Shown: positions 50,754 to 59,923, counted from the first letter of the stretch. The stretch: 64,000 nucleotides of DNA from JAVVHH01 sp965199665 (GCA_965199665.1 OZ241208.1:2356001-2420000), one strand, 5' to 3'. Numbers and translations: made by a program. The notes: generated by a model from the letters alone, not told the origin.

Positions 50754-52835
50754 CTACTCCGCCAGCACCTCGCGGACCTTGCGGTTCAGGGCTTCCAGCG
50801 TGAACGGCTTGGTCAGCACGTGCATGTTGGGCCCCAGCAAGCCGTGGCTCAGCGCGGCGGTTTCTGCATAGCCGGTGATGAACAGGACCTTGAGGTCCGG
50901 CCGCAACAACCGCGCGCCGTCCGCCATCTGACGCCCGTTCATGCCGCCGGGCAGGCCGACATCGGTCACCAGCAGGTCGATCGGCGTCGGCGACTGCACG
51001 TGCTGCAGCCCGGTCTGCCCGTTCACCGCCTCGATCGCGCGGTAACCGGATTCGTTCAACACCTCCATCACCAGCATGCGGACCGTCGCGTCGTCGTCCA
51101 CCACCAGCACGGTGAGTCCCTGCGGGGCTTCGAGGGGCCCGCCGGGCTCCGGCACCGGATCGGGCGGGACGACCTCGCCATGGAAGCGCGGCAGATAAAG
51201 ACACACGGTGGTGCCCTGCCCGACGGCGGAGGAGATGCGCGCCTGGCCGCCCGATTGCCGCGCGAAGCCGTAGATCATCGACAGTCCCAGCCCGGTGCCG
51301 AGCCCGAGCGGCTTGGTGGTGTAGAACGGCTCGAACGCGCGCGCGATCACCTCCGGCGTCATGCCGGTCCCGGTGTCGGACACGCATAACGAGACGTATT
51401 GGCCGGTCGGCAATTCGCGCGCCGCGGCCTCGGCGTGGTCGAAGCTGTGGCTGCCCGTCTCGATGGTGATCCGGCCGCCATCCGGCATGGCGTCACGGGC
51501 ATTGATGCACAGATTGAGCAGCGCGTTCTCCAACTGCCCGGGATCGACCAGCGTCGGCCAGACCGGGCCGGGCTTCGACACCGGCTCGACCGCGATCTCC
51601 GGCCCGACCGTACGCCGGATCAGCTCCTCGATACCGCCGACGAGCCGGCTGACGACCGTCGGTTTCGGGTCCAGCGTCTGCCGGCGTGAGAACGCCAACA
51701 GCCGGTGGGTCAGCGAGGCGGCGCGCTTGGCCGCGCCCTGCGCCGCGTCGATGAAGCGGTGGACCTCGCCGACCCGCCCTTGCTCGATCCGCGTTTGCAC
51801 CATTTCTAGGCTCCCCGTCATGCCGGTGAGCAGGTTGTTGAAATCGTGCGCCAGGCCGCCGGTGAGCTGGCCCACCGCCTCCATCTTCTGCGACTGGCGC
51901 AGCGCCGCCTGCGCAGCCATCAGCTCCGCCTCCGTCCGCATCCGCGCCGACACGTCCACCGCGTGGTGGAATGCGCCGATCACCTTGCCGCTCTCGTCCC
52001 AGAGCGGGTTGTAGGCCACCTCCCAATGCGGCTTTTCAAGGTCGGGGTCGCCGAACTCCTCCGTCGCCGTGAAGGTCTCGCCCGCCAGGGCGCGGGCCAT
52101 GAAGCTGCGGATGATCGCGCCCTGCTCCGGCAGGAACAGGTCGGGGAAGACGTCCCCGATCTTGACCCAGTGATTGTAGATCCGGTGGAAGTTCTCCAGA
52201 TGCGCCTTGTTGAAGGCGATGACGCGGTAGTCGGTGTCGAAGGCGCAGACCGGCGCGCTGTCGGACTGAAAGATGTTCTCGTAAAGCCGCAGCGCCGCCG
52301 AGCGCTCCGCCAGGCGCTGCTCCAGCCGGTCGTTCAGTTCGCGCGTCGCCTCGGCCGAAGCCAGCCGCTCGTCGGCGTCCAGATGCATTGCGACCAGCTC
52401 GGCCATCAGCGTCATCGTGCCGAGCAGGTCCGCCGAAGCGACCGTCACCGGCGCGGCGCCGAACGCGCACAGCGTGCCGAACACCTCGCCGGAGCGCCGC
52501 ACCACCGGAATGGCCAGATAGCTCTGGAAGCCGAAGCGCGGCGGCGGCGGATGCCCGGCATACAGCAGCTCCGGCGCCATCGCGTTCATCAGGATCGGGC
52601 GCCGATGCGCGCGAGTCTCGGCACATAACGTCGAACTGACCGGCAATTCGTCGCCGACGGCCAGCCCCAACCCGATCGTGTCGCGCGCCTGGCACACCAC
52701 CCAGCGCGTATCCGTCACCCGTGCGATCGCGGCGTAGCCCATGCCGGTCTGCCGGCACACCAATTCTAGGATGAGCGGCACCGTACCGATGCGGGCGATG
52801 GCGTCCAAATCGTCCTGGAAATCATGCCGGCTCAC
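50754..52835 (-). CDS. Hybrid sensor histidine kinase (GAF-PAS-HisKA-HATPase-REC)
   Basis: A 693-residue soluble kinase. The GAF domain is at about 10-165 (GFQSYLAIPVVRRSGEVFGTLCAF), a short coiled coil precedes the PAS domain at about 190-310, HisKA has the phospho-acceptor GGLAHDFNNLLTG, and the HATPase has NLCINARDAM, DTGTGM and GTGLGLSM. The C-terminal receiver domain (about 570-690) has DDD, acceptor Asp in LLVTDVGLP, T in FITGYAE and TKPF. No transmembrane segment is present, so it senses a cytoplasmic signal. No response regulator gene is adjacent. Confidence 0.93.
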   Translation of the reverse strand: MSRHDFQDDLDAIARIGTVPLILELVCRQTGMGYAAIARVTDTRWVVCQARDTIGLGLAVGDELPVSSTLCAETRAHRRPILMNAMAPELLYAGHPPPPRFGFQSYLAIPVVRRSGEVFGTLCAFGAAPVTVASADLLGTMTLMAELVAMHLDADERLASAEATRELNDRLEQRLAERSAALRLYENIFQSDSAPVCAFDTDYRVIAFNKAHLENFHRIYNHWVKIGDVFPDLFLPEQGAIIRSFMARALAGETFTATEEFGDPDLEKPHWEVAYNPLWDESGKVIGAFHHAVDVSARMRTEAELMAAQAALRQSQKMEAVGQLTGGLAHDFNNLLTGMTGSLEMVQTRIEQGRVGEVHRFIDAAQGAAKRAASLTHRLLAFSRRQTLDPKPTVVSRLVGGIEELIRRTVGPEIAVEPVSKPGPVWPTLVDPGQLENALLNLCINARDAMPDGGRITIETGSHSFDHAEAAARELPTGQYVSLCVSDTGTGMTPEVIARAFEPFYTTKPLGLGTGLGLSMIYGFARQSGGQARISSAVGQGTTVCLYLPRFHGEVVPPDPVPEPGGPLEAPQGLTVLVVDDDATVRMLVMEVLNESGYRAIEAVNGQTGLQHVQSPTPIDLLVTDVGLPGGMNGRQMADGARLLRPDLKVLFITGYAETAALSHGLLGPNMHVLTKPFTLEALNRKVREVLAE

Positions 52836-53002
52836 ACTCGTCGATCTCCGCCGTTTGGCCGCTCAAGCCGCGCCCGAGCGGTGCCGCAAACGTTCACACA
52901 CTAGGATTGTCGCAGCCTTCCGACAACTTGCCGCAGCAACGACGCTCATGCACGCTGCGGGCCAAGGTCGGCCGCCCCGAGCGGGACCACGAGGAGCGCC
53001 CC

Positions 53003-53734
53003 ATGGCACGCAGCGCCTTTATCTCCGCATCCGGCCGCAACATCGGATGCTCCGTCGCCCTCGAGCTCGCCCGCGGCGGCGCCAACGTCGCGATCAACGG
53101 CCGCGCCGACCGGGCCGCTTGCGAGGCCGTCGCCGCCGAGGCACGGGCCACCGGCGTCGAGGCGGTCGTGCTGATGGGCGACGTGGGCGACCCGGCCGAT
53201 GCCGCCCGCCTGGCCGACGCCGCGCTGTCCCGGTTCGGCACGATCGACATCCTGGTCAACAACGCCGGGCTACGGCCGCATCAGCCGCTCTTGTCCATTA
53301 CGGATGCGGACTGGGCCGCGGTGCTCGGCGTCAACCTCGAGGCGCCGTTCCGGCTCGCCCGCGCCTTCCTGCCGGGGATGGTCGAACGGCGCTGGGGCCG
53401 CATCGTCAACTTCGCCGGCATGAACGCCATCCGCGGCGCGGCCGGCTACGCCCACATCTCCGCGGCCAAGCACGGCGCCTGGGGCCTGGTGAAGTCGATC
53501 GCGACCGAATTCGGTCCGCACGGCATCACCGCCAACGTCGTCTCGCCCGGACCCATCCGCCCCGACGGCGACGAAGCCGCGGATACCGCCGCGGAGGCCG
53601 CCCGCCTCGGCGTGCCCGCCGGCCGCACCGGCTTGCCGGCCGATATCGGCCCGCTGGTCGCCCTGCTCTGTTCGGAAGCCGGCGGCTTCCTGTCCGGCCA
53701 GATGATCGCGATCAACGGCGGCGCGGAGACCTGA
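53003..53734 (+). CDS. SDR-family protein with atypical catalytic site
   Basis: A 243-residue classical-SDR fold protein, start ATG 53003 with a GAGGAG ribosome binding site (52991-52996). The nucleotide-binding loop is ASGRNIG, and DILVNNAG is intact. The catalytic Ser/Tyr pair is not: the usual Ser region reads NFAGMNA and the usual Tyr-x3-Lys reads Ile152-S-A-A-Lys156. Lys is kept but Tyr is lost. The C-terminus (SGQMIAINGG) is normal. It may be a member of a Tyr-less subgroup with another activity or a binding role. It converges on the aldo/keto reductase gene. Confidence 0.85.
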   Translation: MARSAFISASGRNIGCSVALELARGGANVAINGRADRAACEAVAAEARATGVEAVVLMGDVGDPADAARLADAALSRFGTIDILVNNAGLRPHQPLLSITDADWAAVLGVNLEAPFRLARAFLPGMVERRWGRIVNFAGMNAIRGAAGYAHISAAKHGAWGLVKSIATEFGPHGITANVVSPGPIRPDGDEAADTAAEAARLGVPAGRTGLPADIGPLVALLCSEAGGFLSGQMIAINGGAET

Positions 53735-53740
53735 ACAGGG

Positions 53741-54538
53741 CTACAGCATCTCCAGCGCCTGCTTGCGCCGCGGCGGCGGGAACGCCTCGTCCAGCGTGCG
53801 CAGGTCCGCCTCGGCCAGGCACAGATCCCGTGCGGCGGCGTTCTCCCGCACGTGCGCCAGATCAGCCGCTTTCGGGATCGCAACCACGCCGGGCCGGCGC
53901 AGCGTCCAGGCGAGCGCGACCTGCGCCGGCGTCGCGCCGTGCCGGTCGGCGACCGTGCGGAGTGCTGGATGGGTAAGCAGCCGCCCGCCCTGCCCGACGG
54001 GCGAGTAGGCCATCACCGGCATGCCCCGCTCGGCACACCACGGCAGCAGGTCGAACTCCACCCCTCGAGCGCCGAGGTTGTACAACACCTGGTTCGTCGC
54101 GCAGCCCGGCGGCACCGCCGCCAGGTCGTCCACGTCGAAATTCGACACGCCCCACGCCTTGATCTGCCCCGCCGCCACCAGCCGCTCGAACGCCTCGGCG
54201 GTTTCCCCGATCGGCGTCGATCCCGGCCAGTGCAGCAGATACAGATCGAGGCATTCCACCCCGAGCCGTTTCAGGCTGCGCGCGCACGCGGCCGGCACGC
54301 CGGCGCGGCTCGCATTGTGCGGGTAAACCTTGCTGACCAGGAACACGTCGTCGCGCCGCCCCGCGATGGCCTCGCCGACCACCGTTTCGGCGCCGCCTTC
54401 CGCGTACATCTCCGCCGTGTCGATCAGCGTCATCCCGAGATCGAGGCCCAACCGTAACGCCGCCACCTCGCCGGCCCGCTGCGACCGGTCCTCACCCATG
54501 TACCAGGTGCCCTGGCCCAGGCGCGGCAGGTCAGGCAT
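53741..54538 (-). CDS. Aldo/keto reductase
   Basis: A 265-residue (beta/alpha)8 NADPH-dependent reductase with start ATG at 54538. The tetrad is present: Asp in LIDTAEMYAEGGAE, Tyr in the same segment, Lys in LVSKVYP and His in LLHWPGS. WGVSNFDVDDL and the C-terminal IPKAADLAHVREN bind the cofactor. It reduces an aldehyde or ketone. It overlaps the dipeptidase stop by 8 bp and is the last gene of a minus-strand series with the dipeptidase and BKACE genes. Confidence 0.93.
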   Translation of the reverse strand: MPDLPRLGQGTWYMGEDRSQRAGEVAALRLGLDLGMTLIDTAEMYAEGGAETVVGEAIAGRRDDVFLVSKVYPHNASRAGVPAACARSLKRLGVECLDLYLLHWPGSTPIGETAEAFERLVAAGQIKAWGVSNFDVDDLAAVPPGCATNQVLYNLGARGVEFDLLPWCAERGMPVMAYSPVGQGGRLLTHPALRTVADRHGATPAQVALAWTLRRPGVVAIPKAADLAHVRENAAARDLCLAEADLRTLDEAFPPPRRKQALEML

Positions 54539-55583
54539 CGGCGGCCGCCTCCGCCACCCTGAGCAGGCGCAGGAAGTTGCCGCCCCACAGCGCCGCGATC
54601 TCGGTTGCCGAGTAGCCGCGCTTGACGAGCTCGGCGGTGATGTTGGCGCTGTCGGCCGCGTCGTGCCACCCGGTGAAACCGCCGCCGCCGTCGAAATCCG
54701 AGGAGATGCCGGCATGCGCCAGCCCGGCATGCTTCACGACGTAATCGACGTGGTCCACGAAGTCCGCCACCGTCACCTCCGCCGCCTTGCCCCCCTTGCG
54801 CAGGAAGCTCGGCACCGCCGTGACGTTGACCATGCCGCCGCAATCGCGAATGGCCTCCAGCATGAGGTCGTCCACGTTACGCGGCACGTCGCACAGCGCC
54901 CGCACGCAGGAATGTGTCGCCAGCACCGGCGTCTTGGACAGCATCGCCGCCTGCAACGCGCCCTGCTGCGAGACGTGGGAGATGTCCACCAGCATCCCCA
55001 GCCGGTTCAGCTCGGCGATGGCCGCACGGCCGAGCTCGGACAAGCCGCCGTGCAGCGTGGCCGCGTCGCCCAGATCGTTGCGCGGATTGCTGCTGTCGGC
55101 GAGCAGGTTGTGGCCGTTATGGGTCAGCGTTAGGTAGCGCGCGCCGCGGCGACGGAACTCGGCCAGCATGCCGAGGTCATCGCCCATCGCGTGACCGTTC
55201 TCCACCGCGGGAATGACTGCGAGCACGCCGTCGCGCCGGGCTGCCTCGATGGCGTCCGCGGTGTCGGCCACCACGGCAGTGACGCCGCCTTCGGTTCGGC
55301 CCATGGCATTGATGGCGTCCAGCATGGCCAGCGCCCGCTCCGTCGCCGCGCGAAGGCTTGCCGGGTCGCGTGGCCCCTGTGGGATGTAGGCGGCGAAGCA
55401 CCCGGCCCCCAGCCCGCCCCGCTGCATCTTGGGCAGGTCGACCCGCCGCGCCTCGCGTCCGCGCGGCGCGTCCACGAAGGGGTCGGGCCCGGTCGGCCAC
55501 GGGATGTCGATATGGGTGTCGATCGTGACCAGGGAGGCGTGCAGCGCCGCCGCGTCGGTCCCGGCGGCGCTGTCCGTCGTCAT
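54531..55583 (-). CDS. Membrane dipeptidase (renal dipeptidase family, M19)
   Basis: A 350-residue zinc dipeptidase from ATG 55583; an in-frame ATG at 55598 would add five residues. It has the metal-binding IDTHIDIPW (HxD), PAVENGHAMGDDL (Glu), RYLTLTHNGHN, VDISHVS (His) and ATHSC. It cleaves dipeptides and some beta-lactam-like amides. No signal peptide is seen. It lies 4 bp downstream of the BKACE stop, so the genes are read together; its product might process lysine-derived or D-amino acid compounds. Confidence 0.92.
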   Translation of the reverse strand: MTTDSAAGTDAAALHASLVTIDTHIDIPWPTGPDPFVDAPRGREARRVDLPKMQRGGLGAGCFAAYIPQGPRDPASLRAATERALAMLDAINAMGRTEGGVTAVVADTADAIEAARRDGVLAVIPAVENGHAMGDDLGMLAEFRRRGARYLTLTHNGHNLLADSSNPRNDLGDAATLHGGLSELGRAAIAELNRLGMLVDISHVSQQGALQAAMLSKTPVLATHSCVRALCDVPRNVDDLMLEAIRDCGGMVNVTAVPSFLRKGGKAAEVTVADFVDHVDYVVKHAGLAHAGISSDFDGGGGFTGWHDAADSANITAELVKRGYSATEIAALWGGNFLRLLRVAEAAADA

Positions 55584-55587
55584 GCGC

Positions 55588-56514
55588 TCAGAACCCAACC
55601 CGGTCTCCGCCCTTCAGGCTCAGCATCGCGCGCGCCTCGGCCGGGGTGGCGATCTCCAGGCTCAACTCCTCCAGGATATGCCGGATCTTGCGGACCTGCT
55701 CGGCATTCGACGTCGCGAGCTTGCCCTTGCCGATGTAGAGGCTGTCCTCCAGCCCGACGCGGACGTTGCCGCCGAGGATGCCGGCCGCGGTGGTGAACGC
55801 CATCTGGTGCCGCCCGGCCGCCAGCACCGACCACACGTATTGGTCGCCGAACAGCCGGTTGGCCGTCTCACGCGCGAATTGGAGGTTCTGCAGCTCCGCC
55901 CCGATGCCGCCGGTGATGCCGAAGATCGACTGCACGAAGAGCGGCGGCTCGACCACCTTGCGCTCCAGCATGTAGGCCAGGTTGTAGAGGTGCCCGATGT
56001 CGTAGCACTCGAACTCGAACCGCGTGCCGTGCCCCTTGCCGAGCCGCTGCACGATGCCCTCGATGTCGCGGAACGTGTTGCGGAAGATGTGGTCGTCGGT
56101 GCGCTCGAGGTACGGCTTCTCCCAGGCGTGCTTCCAATGCGTCACGCGCGCAGCCGCCCCCGAGATGTTGAAATTCATGGAGCCCATGTTGAGGCTGCAC
56201 ATCTCCGGCTTGGCCAGCATCGGCGCCTCGAGCCGCTCCTCCAACGTCATGGACAGGCCGCCGCCAGTGGTGATGTTGACCACCGCGTCCGTGCTTTGCT
56301 TGATGGTGGGCAGGAAGCGCATGAACACGGCCGGATCCGGCGTCGGCTCGCCCGTCTCGGGATCGCGGGCGTGCAGGTGGATGATGGCCGCTCCGGCTTC
56401 CGCTGCCTCGATACTGCTTTGTGCGATCTGTTCCGGCGTAATCGGCAGGTAGTCCGACATGCTGGGCGTATGGATCGCGCCGGTGACGGCGCAGCTGATG
56501 ATGACTTTAGCCAT
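55588..56514 (-). CDS. BKACE family protein (3-keto-5-aminohexanoate cleavage type)
   Basis: A 308-residue TIM-barrel beta-keto acid cleavage enzyme. It shows the zinc-site segment AAIIHLHARDPETGEPTPDP, VVNITTGGG, SLNMGSMNF, FECYDIGHLYNLAYM, ILGGNVRVGLEDSLYIGKG and a C-terminal AEARAML. It cleaves a beta-keto acid with acetyl-CoA; the typical substrate is a lysine-fermentation intermediate, but specificity varies across the family. It is the first of three genes on the minus strand ending in an aldo/keto reductase. Confidence 0.93.
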   Translation of the reverse strand: MAKVIISCAVTGAIHTPSMSDYLPITPEQIAQSSIEAAEAGAAIIHLHARDPETGEPTPDPAVFMRFLPTIKQSTDAVVNITTGGGLSMTLEERLEAPMLAKPEMCSLNMGSMNFNISGAAARVTHWKHAWEKPYLERTDDHIFRNTFRDIEGIVQRLGKGHGTRFEFECYDIGHLYNLAYMLERKVVEPPLFVQSIFGITGGIGAELQNLQFARETANRLFGDQYVWSVLAAGRHQMAFTTAAGILGGNVRVGLEDSLYIGKGKLATSNAEQVRKIRHILEELSLEIATPAEARAMLSLKGGDRVGF

Positions 56515-56550
56515 GTTTCCTCCGTTGGCCGCGATCCTGCGGCGAGCGGG

Positions 56551-57285
56551 CTACGGCGACAACAGCCCGCGGCCGCGAAAGCTGACGCTGGCGCCGTTAC
56601 CGATGATCACGTGATCGTGCAGCACCAGCCCGAGCGCCTCGGCCGCGACCCGGATTTCGCGGGTCATGGCGATGTCGGACGGGGACGGCGCCGGGTCGCC
56701 GGAGGGGTGGTTGTGCGCGAGGATCAACGCACTGGCATGCAGCTCCAACGCCCGCTTGACCACCTCGCGCGGGTAAACCGGCGTGTGGTTCACGGTCCCG
56801 CGGGACTGCGTCTCGTCGGCGATGAGCCGGTTCTTGTTGTCGAGGAACAGCACCCGGAACTGCTCCACCCGGTCCCGCGCCATCGCCGCGGTGAGATAGT
56901 CGAGCAGCGCCGGCCAGTTCGACAGGACCGGCCGCTCGCTCACCTCCGCCCGCACGAGGCGTAGCGCGGCGGCCTGCACCGTCTTCAGTGCGGCGATCCC
57001 GGCATCGCCGAGCCCGTCGACCCCGCGCAGGTCCGGCGCCGGCGCCGCGATCGCTCCGGCGAAGGAGCCGAACCGGGCCAGCAGCGCCCGCGCGATCGGC
57101 TTGGTGTCCCGCCGCGGCAGCGCCAGGAAGAGCACCATCTCCAGCAATTCGTGATCGGCGACACTGTCCGGCCCTGCCGTCAGCAGCCGCGCCCGCATCC
57201 GCTGGCGGTGGTGCTCCGCACTGACCGGGCTCGGCGGCTTGGCTTCCGCGCTCGGCGGCGGATCGTCGCCGAGCAGGTCCGTCAC
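56551..57285 (-). CDS. radC: DNA repair protein RadC (JAMM domain)
   Basis: A 244-residue RadC. It has an N-terminal helix-hairpin-helix (LRGVDGLGDAGIAAL) and the C-terminal JAMM metal site: Glu in DNKNRLIADE followed by ALILAHNHPSGDPAPS. The true biochemical role is unresolved despite the name. The start GTG 57285 overlaps the thioesterase stop (GTGA). Upstream are the thioesterase and map genes on the same strand, a likely operon. Confidence 0.94.
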   Translation of the reverse strand: MTDLLGDDPPPSAEAKPPSPVSAEHHRQRMRARLLTAGPDSVADHELLEMVLFLALPRRDTKPIARALLARFGSFAGAIAAPAPDLRGVDGLGDAGIAALKTVQAAALRLVRAEVSERPVLSNWPALLDYLTAAMARDRVEQFRVLFLDNKNRLIADETQSRGTVNHTPVYPREVVKRALELHASALILAHNHPSGDPAPSPSDIAMTREIRVAAEALGLVLHDHVIIGNGASVSFRGRGLLSP

Positions 57286-57674
57286 GGCTGAAAGGCCGCC
57301 AGCGCCTCGCGCCACGGGTCGATCGACGCCGCCCGCTTGCTGGACCGGTCCAGCACGACCAGCACCGTCTGCGCCTGCCCGCACAACTCGTCGCCATGCA
57401 CCAGCCGCTGCTGCAGGGTGAACGAGCGTCCCCCGAGCCGGAATACCTCCGTCTCGATCCGCACGTCGCCGGGCCACATCATCTCGCGGAGGAAGTCGAG
57501 TTCGAGTCTCACGATCACGACGGCGGCCTCGCTTCCGCCGAGGGGCAGCCCGGCCTGCGCCATCATCTCCGAGCGGCCCTGCTCGAGCATGACGGCGAAC
57601 ACCGCATTGTTCACGTGACCGAGCTTGTCCGTGTCGTTGAACCGCAGCCGATGCGTGGTGACGAAGGCCGCCAC
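57282..57674 (-). CDS. Acyl-CoA thioesterase (4HBT hotdog fold)
   Basis: A 130-residue protein with start GTG 57674, directly 2 bp after the map stop. RFNDTDKLGHVNNAVFAVMLEQGRSEMM is the 4-hydroxybenzoyl-CoA thioesterase signature with the catalytic Asp. The remainder gives the hotdog beta strands (VRIETEVFRLGGRSFTLQQ). It hydrolyses an acyl-CoA in the cytoplasm; the natural substrate is unknown. Confidence 0.9.
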   Translation of the reverse strand: MAAFVTTHRLRFNDTDKLGHVNNAVFAVMLEQGRSEMMAQAGLPLGGSEAAVVIVRLELDFLREMMWPGDVRIETEVFRLGGRSFTLQQRLVHGDELCGQAQTVLVVLDRSSKRAASIDPWREALAAFQP

Positions 57675-57676
57675 GA

Positions 57677-58483
57677 TCAGGCGTAGGGCGGCTTGTGCAG
57701 TCCTGCGGGCGAGTAGGTGAACACTTCGCAGCCGGTCTCCGTCACGCCGACCATGTGCTCGAACTGGGCCGACAAGCTCCGGTCGCGCGTCACCGCGGTC
57801 CAGCCATCGTCGAGCACCTTTACCTCCGGCCGCCCGGCGTTGACCATGGGCTCCACGGTGAAGAACATGCCGGGCTTGAGCACCGGTCCGTCGCCGGGCC
57901 GGCCGAAATGCAGCACGTTGGGCGCTTCGTGGAAGCGGCGGCCGATACCGTGGCCGCAAAAATCGCGCACCACGGAGAAGCGGGCCGCCTCCACGTAGGT
58001 CTGGATCGCATGGCCGACGTCGCCGAGCGTGGCCCCCGGCTTGACCGCCGCGACGCCGCGCATCAGCGACTCGTAGGTCACCTCGATCAGTCGGCTGGCC
58101 CGGGTCGACGGCTCGCCAGTGACGAACATGCGGCTGGTGTCGCCATGCCAGCCATCCAGCACCACGGTGATGTCGATATTGAGCGTGTCGCCGTCGATCA
58201 GCTTCCGGTCGCCGGGAATGCCGTGGCAGACCACGTGGTTGATGGAGGTGCAGATGCTCTTGGGGAAGCCACGGTAATTCAGCGGCGCCGGCACCGCGTG
58301 GTGCGCCAGGATGAAGTCGTGGCACAATTGGTCGAGCCGGTCGGTGGTGACGCCGGTGACCACGAAGGGCGTCAGGTAGTCGAGCGTCTCCGCGGCCAGG
58401 CGGCCAGCCGCGCGCATGCCGCCGAAATCCGCTGCCGTGTGGATGGTGATCCGCCTCGCATCGCCACTGCCGTCCATCCGCAA
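57677..58483 (-). CDS. map: Methionine aminopeptidase type I
   Basis: A 268-residue metal-dependent peptidase that removes the initiator methionine. Metal ligands and conserved blocks appear in order: GFPKSICTSINHVVCHGIP, IDITVVLDGWHGDTSRMF, CGHGIGRRFHEAPNVLHF, FFTVEPMVN and QFEHMVGV. The start ATG at 58483 follows a 105-bp gap below the convergent-free D,D-carboxypeptidase gene. It heads the map-thioesterase-radC run. Confidence 0.96.
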   Translation of the reverse strand: MRMDGSGDARRITIHTAADFGGMRAAGRLAAETLDYLTPFVVTGVTTDRLDQLCHDFILAHHAVPAPLNYRGFPKSICTSINHVVCHGIPGDRKLIDGDTLNIDITVVLDGWHGDTSRMFVTGEPSTRASRLIEVTYESLMRGVAAVKPGATLGDVGHAIQTYVEAARFSVVRDFCGHGIGRRFHEAPNVLHFGRPGDGPVLKPGMFFTVEPMVNAGRPEVKVLDDGWTAVTRDRSLSAQFEHMVGVTETGCEVFTYSPAGLHKPPYA

Positions 58484-58588
58484 CCCGCCCCCTCAAGCTG
58501 GCACGTGACCACGCGCCTCAATGTTCTGCCGTCAAAATGCGCAGGGGGCGGGCAGCCTGCAAGGGTCCGGATGTCCGGAGCGGCCGCA

Positions 58589-59758
58589 CTAGCCCGGCGA
58601 GCGGCCCGGCAGATAGAGCCGACGCTCCGCCCGCGGCGGCTCCGACCGGTTCCGCGCCGGTGCCCGCTCGGCCGCGCTGCGGGCCGTGCGGCGAACGGTG
58701 GCCTCCCGCGGGGGCATCGGCCAGTTCCGGCGCTTGACCACCGGCGCCGCCTCGATCACCGGCGCCCGACGCAGGGCGAGCGGACGTGCGCCGCCCCAAC
58801 GCGATTGCGGCGCTGGCTCCGCCTGCGGCGGCATCTGCATGATCACCGGCGCCGCCTGTGCGGTGCCGATCAGGCCCGGCACGCGGAACGAGGGCGGCCG
58901 CCGCGCGATCTCCATCGGCGTCACGCCCAGCCGCAGAAAGCCCTGGTCCAGCAGCGCGGCCATGTGCTGGTCGCGCTCCCAGCCGTTGCTGGCGCCCAGC
59001 ACCACGCCGATCAGCCGCGTGTCCCCGCGCATCGCCGACGTGACCACGTTGTAGCCCGACGCCTCCGTGTACCCCGTCTTGAGACCGTCCGCGCCGGCAT
59101 AGGTCCGCAGCAAGGCCTGGTGGTTCGGCACGACCCGGCGGTGGAACACGAACGAGGGCGTGCTGAAATAATGGTAGAACTGCGGGAAGTCCTGGATCAG
59201 TCGGCGCGCCAGCAGGACTAGGTCGCGCGCCGTTGTCACCTGCCCCCAATCCGGCAGGCCCGAGGCGTTGCGGAACGTCGTCCGCGACATCCCGATTGCC
59301 CGGGCGCGCACGGTCATCATCTGCGCGAACCGGTCCTCGTCGCCGCCCAGCAATTCGCCGAGCGCAGCTGCCGCGTCGTTGGCCGACTTGGTCACCAGGC
59401 CGAGCAGCGCCTGCTCGACCGTCAGGCTGGTGCCGGGCACCAGGCCCAACTTGGTCGGCGGCATGGACGCGGCCCAGGACGAGACGGGCACCGGGTCGTT
59501 CAGGCCGAGCCGGCCGTCGCGAATCGCCTCGAACACCATGAACATGGTCATCATCTTGGTGAGGCTCGCGGGGAATCGATATTCGTCCGGATTGGCGGAC
59601 GAGATGACCTGGCCGCTCTGGGCGTCGATCACCAGGGAGGAGTAGCGGTCCGAGCCGATTTGGGCTCGGGCGGGGTCGCACAAGCCGATGGCAGCGACGA
59701 GGAGAAACAGCATGGGCAGCGCATGCCGTCGCCATGCGGAACACAAACTCATCAGCAC
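58589..59758 (-). CDS. D-alanyl-D-alanine carboxypeptidase (penicillin-binding protein 5/6 type)
   Basis: A 389-residue periplasmic serine peptidase. The signal peptide covers residues about 1-32 (MLFLLVAAIGL core, ARA cleavage). The active-site motifs are SLTK, SAN and KTG, in that order and spacing. It trims the terminal D-Ala from peptidoglycan stem peptides. After about residue 285 the normal C-terminal domain is replaced by an Arg/Pro-rich, low-complexity tail (RRAPVIEAAPVVKRRNW and on), which does not look like the usual membrane-anchoring amphipathic helix. Confidence 0.93.
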   Translation of the reverse strand: MLMSLCSAWRRHALPMLFLLVAAIGLCDPARAQIGSDRYSSLVIDAQSGQVISSANPDEYRFPASLTKMMTMFMVFEAIRDGRLGLNDPVPVSSWAASMPPTKLGLVPGTSLTVEQALLGLVTKSANDAAAALGELLGGDEDRFAQMMTVRARAIGMSRTTFRNASGLPDWGQVTTARDLVLLARRLIQDFPQFYHYFSTPSFVFHRRVVPNHQALLRTYAGADGLKTGYTEASGYNVVTSAMRGDTRLIGVVLGASNGWERDQHMAALLDQGFLRLGVTPMEIARRPPSFRVPGLIGTAQAAPVIMQMPPQAEPAPQSRWGGARPLALRRAPVIEAAPVVKRRNWPMPPREATVRRTARSAAERAPARNRSEPPRAERRLYLPGRSPG

Positions 59759-59863
59759 CGGTCCCCGGGTAGCACGGCGCTCAAGATACCGGCCGGCGCC
59801 GGGATTGTCCAGGCGATTTCACAACTGCGTCAACGGGTTATGAGGGGATATTCCTAAATGCGG

Positions 59864-59923
59864 TGCGCAACACCATGCACGCCGGCGTTCTCCGCCCTGC
59901 AAAAAATGCATTGTGCGATGCAC
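59864..59923. promoter_or_regulatory. TGC/GCA-rich cluster upstream of the phasin gene (candidate PhaR operator)
   Basis: Several TGC/GCA pairs stand close together: TGCGCA (59864-59869), ATGCAC (59875-59880), CTGC (59897-59900), TGCA (59907-59910), TGCGATGCAC (59914-59923). PHA-responsive repressors such as PhaR bind TGC-rich sites before phasin genes in other alphaproteobacteria. The match here is by eye only. Confidence 0.35.
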
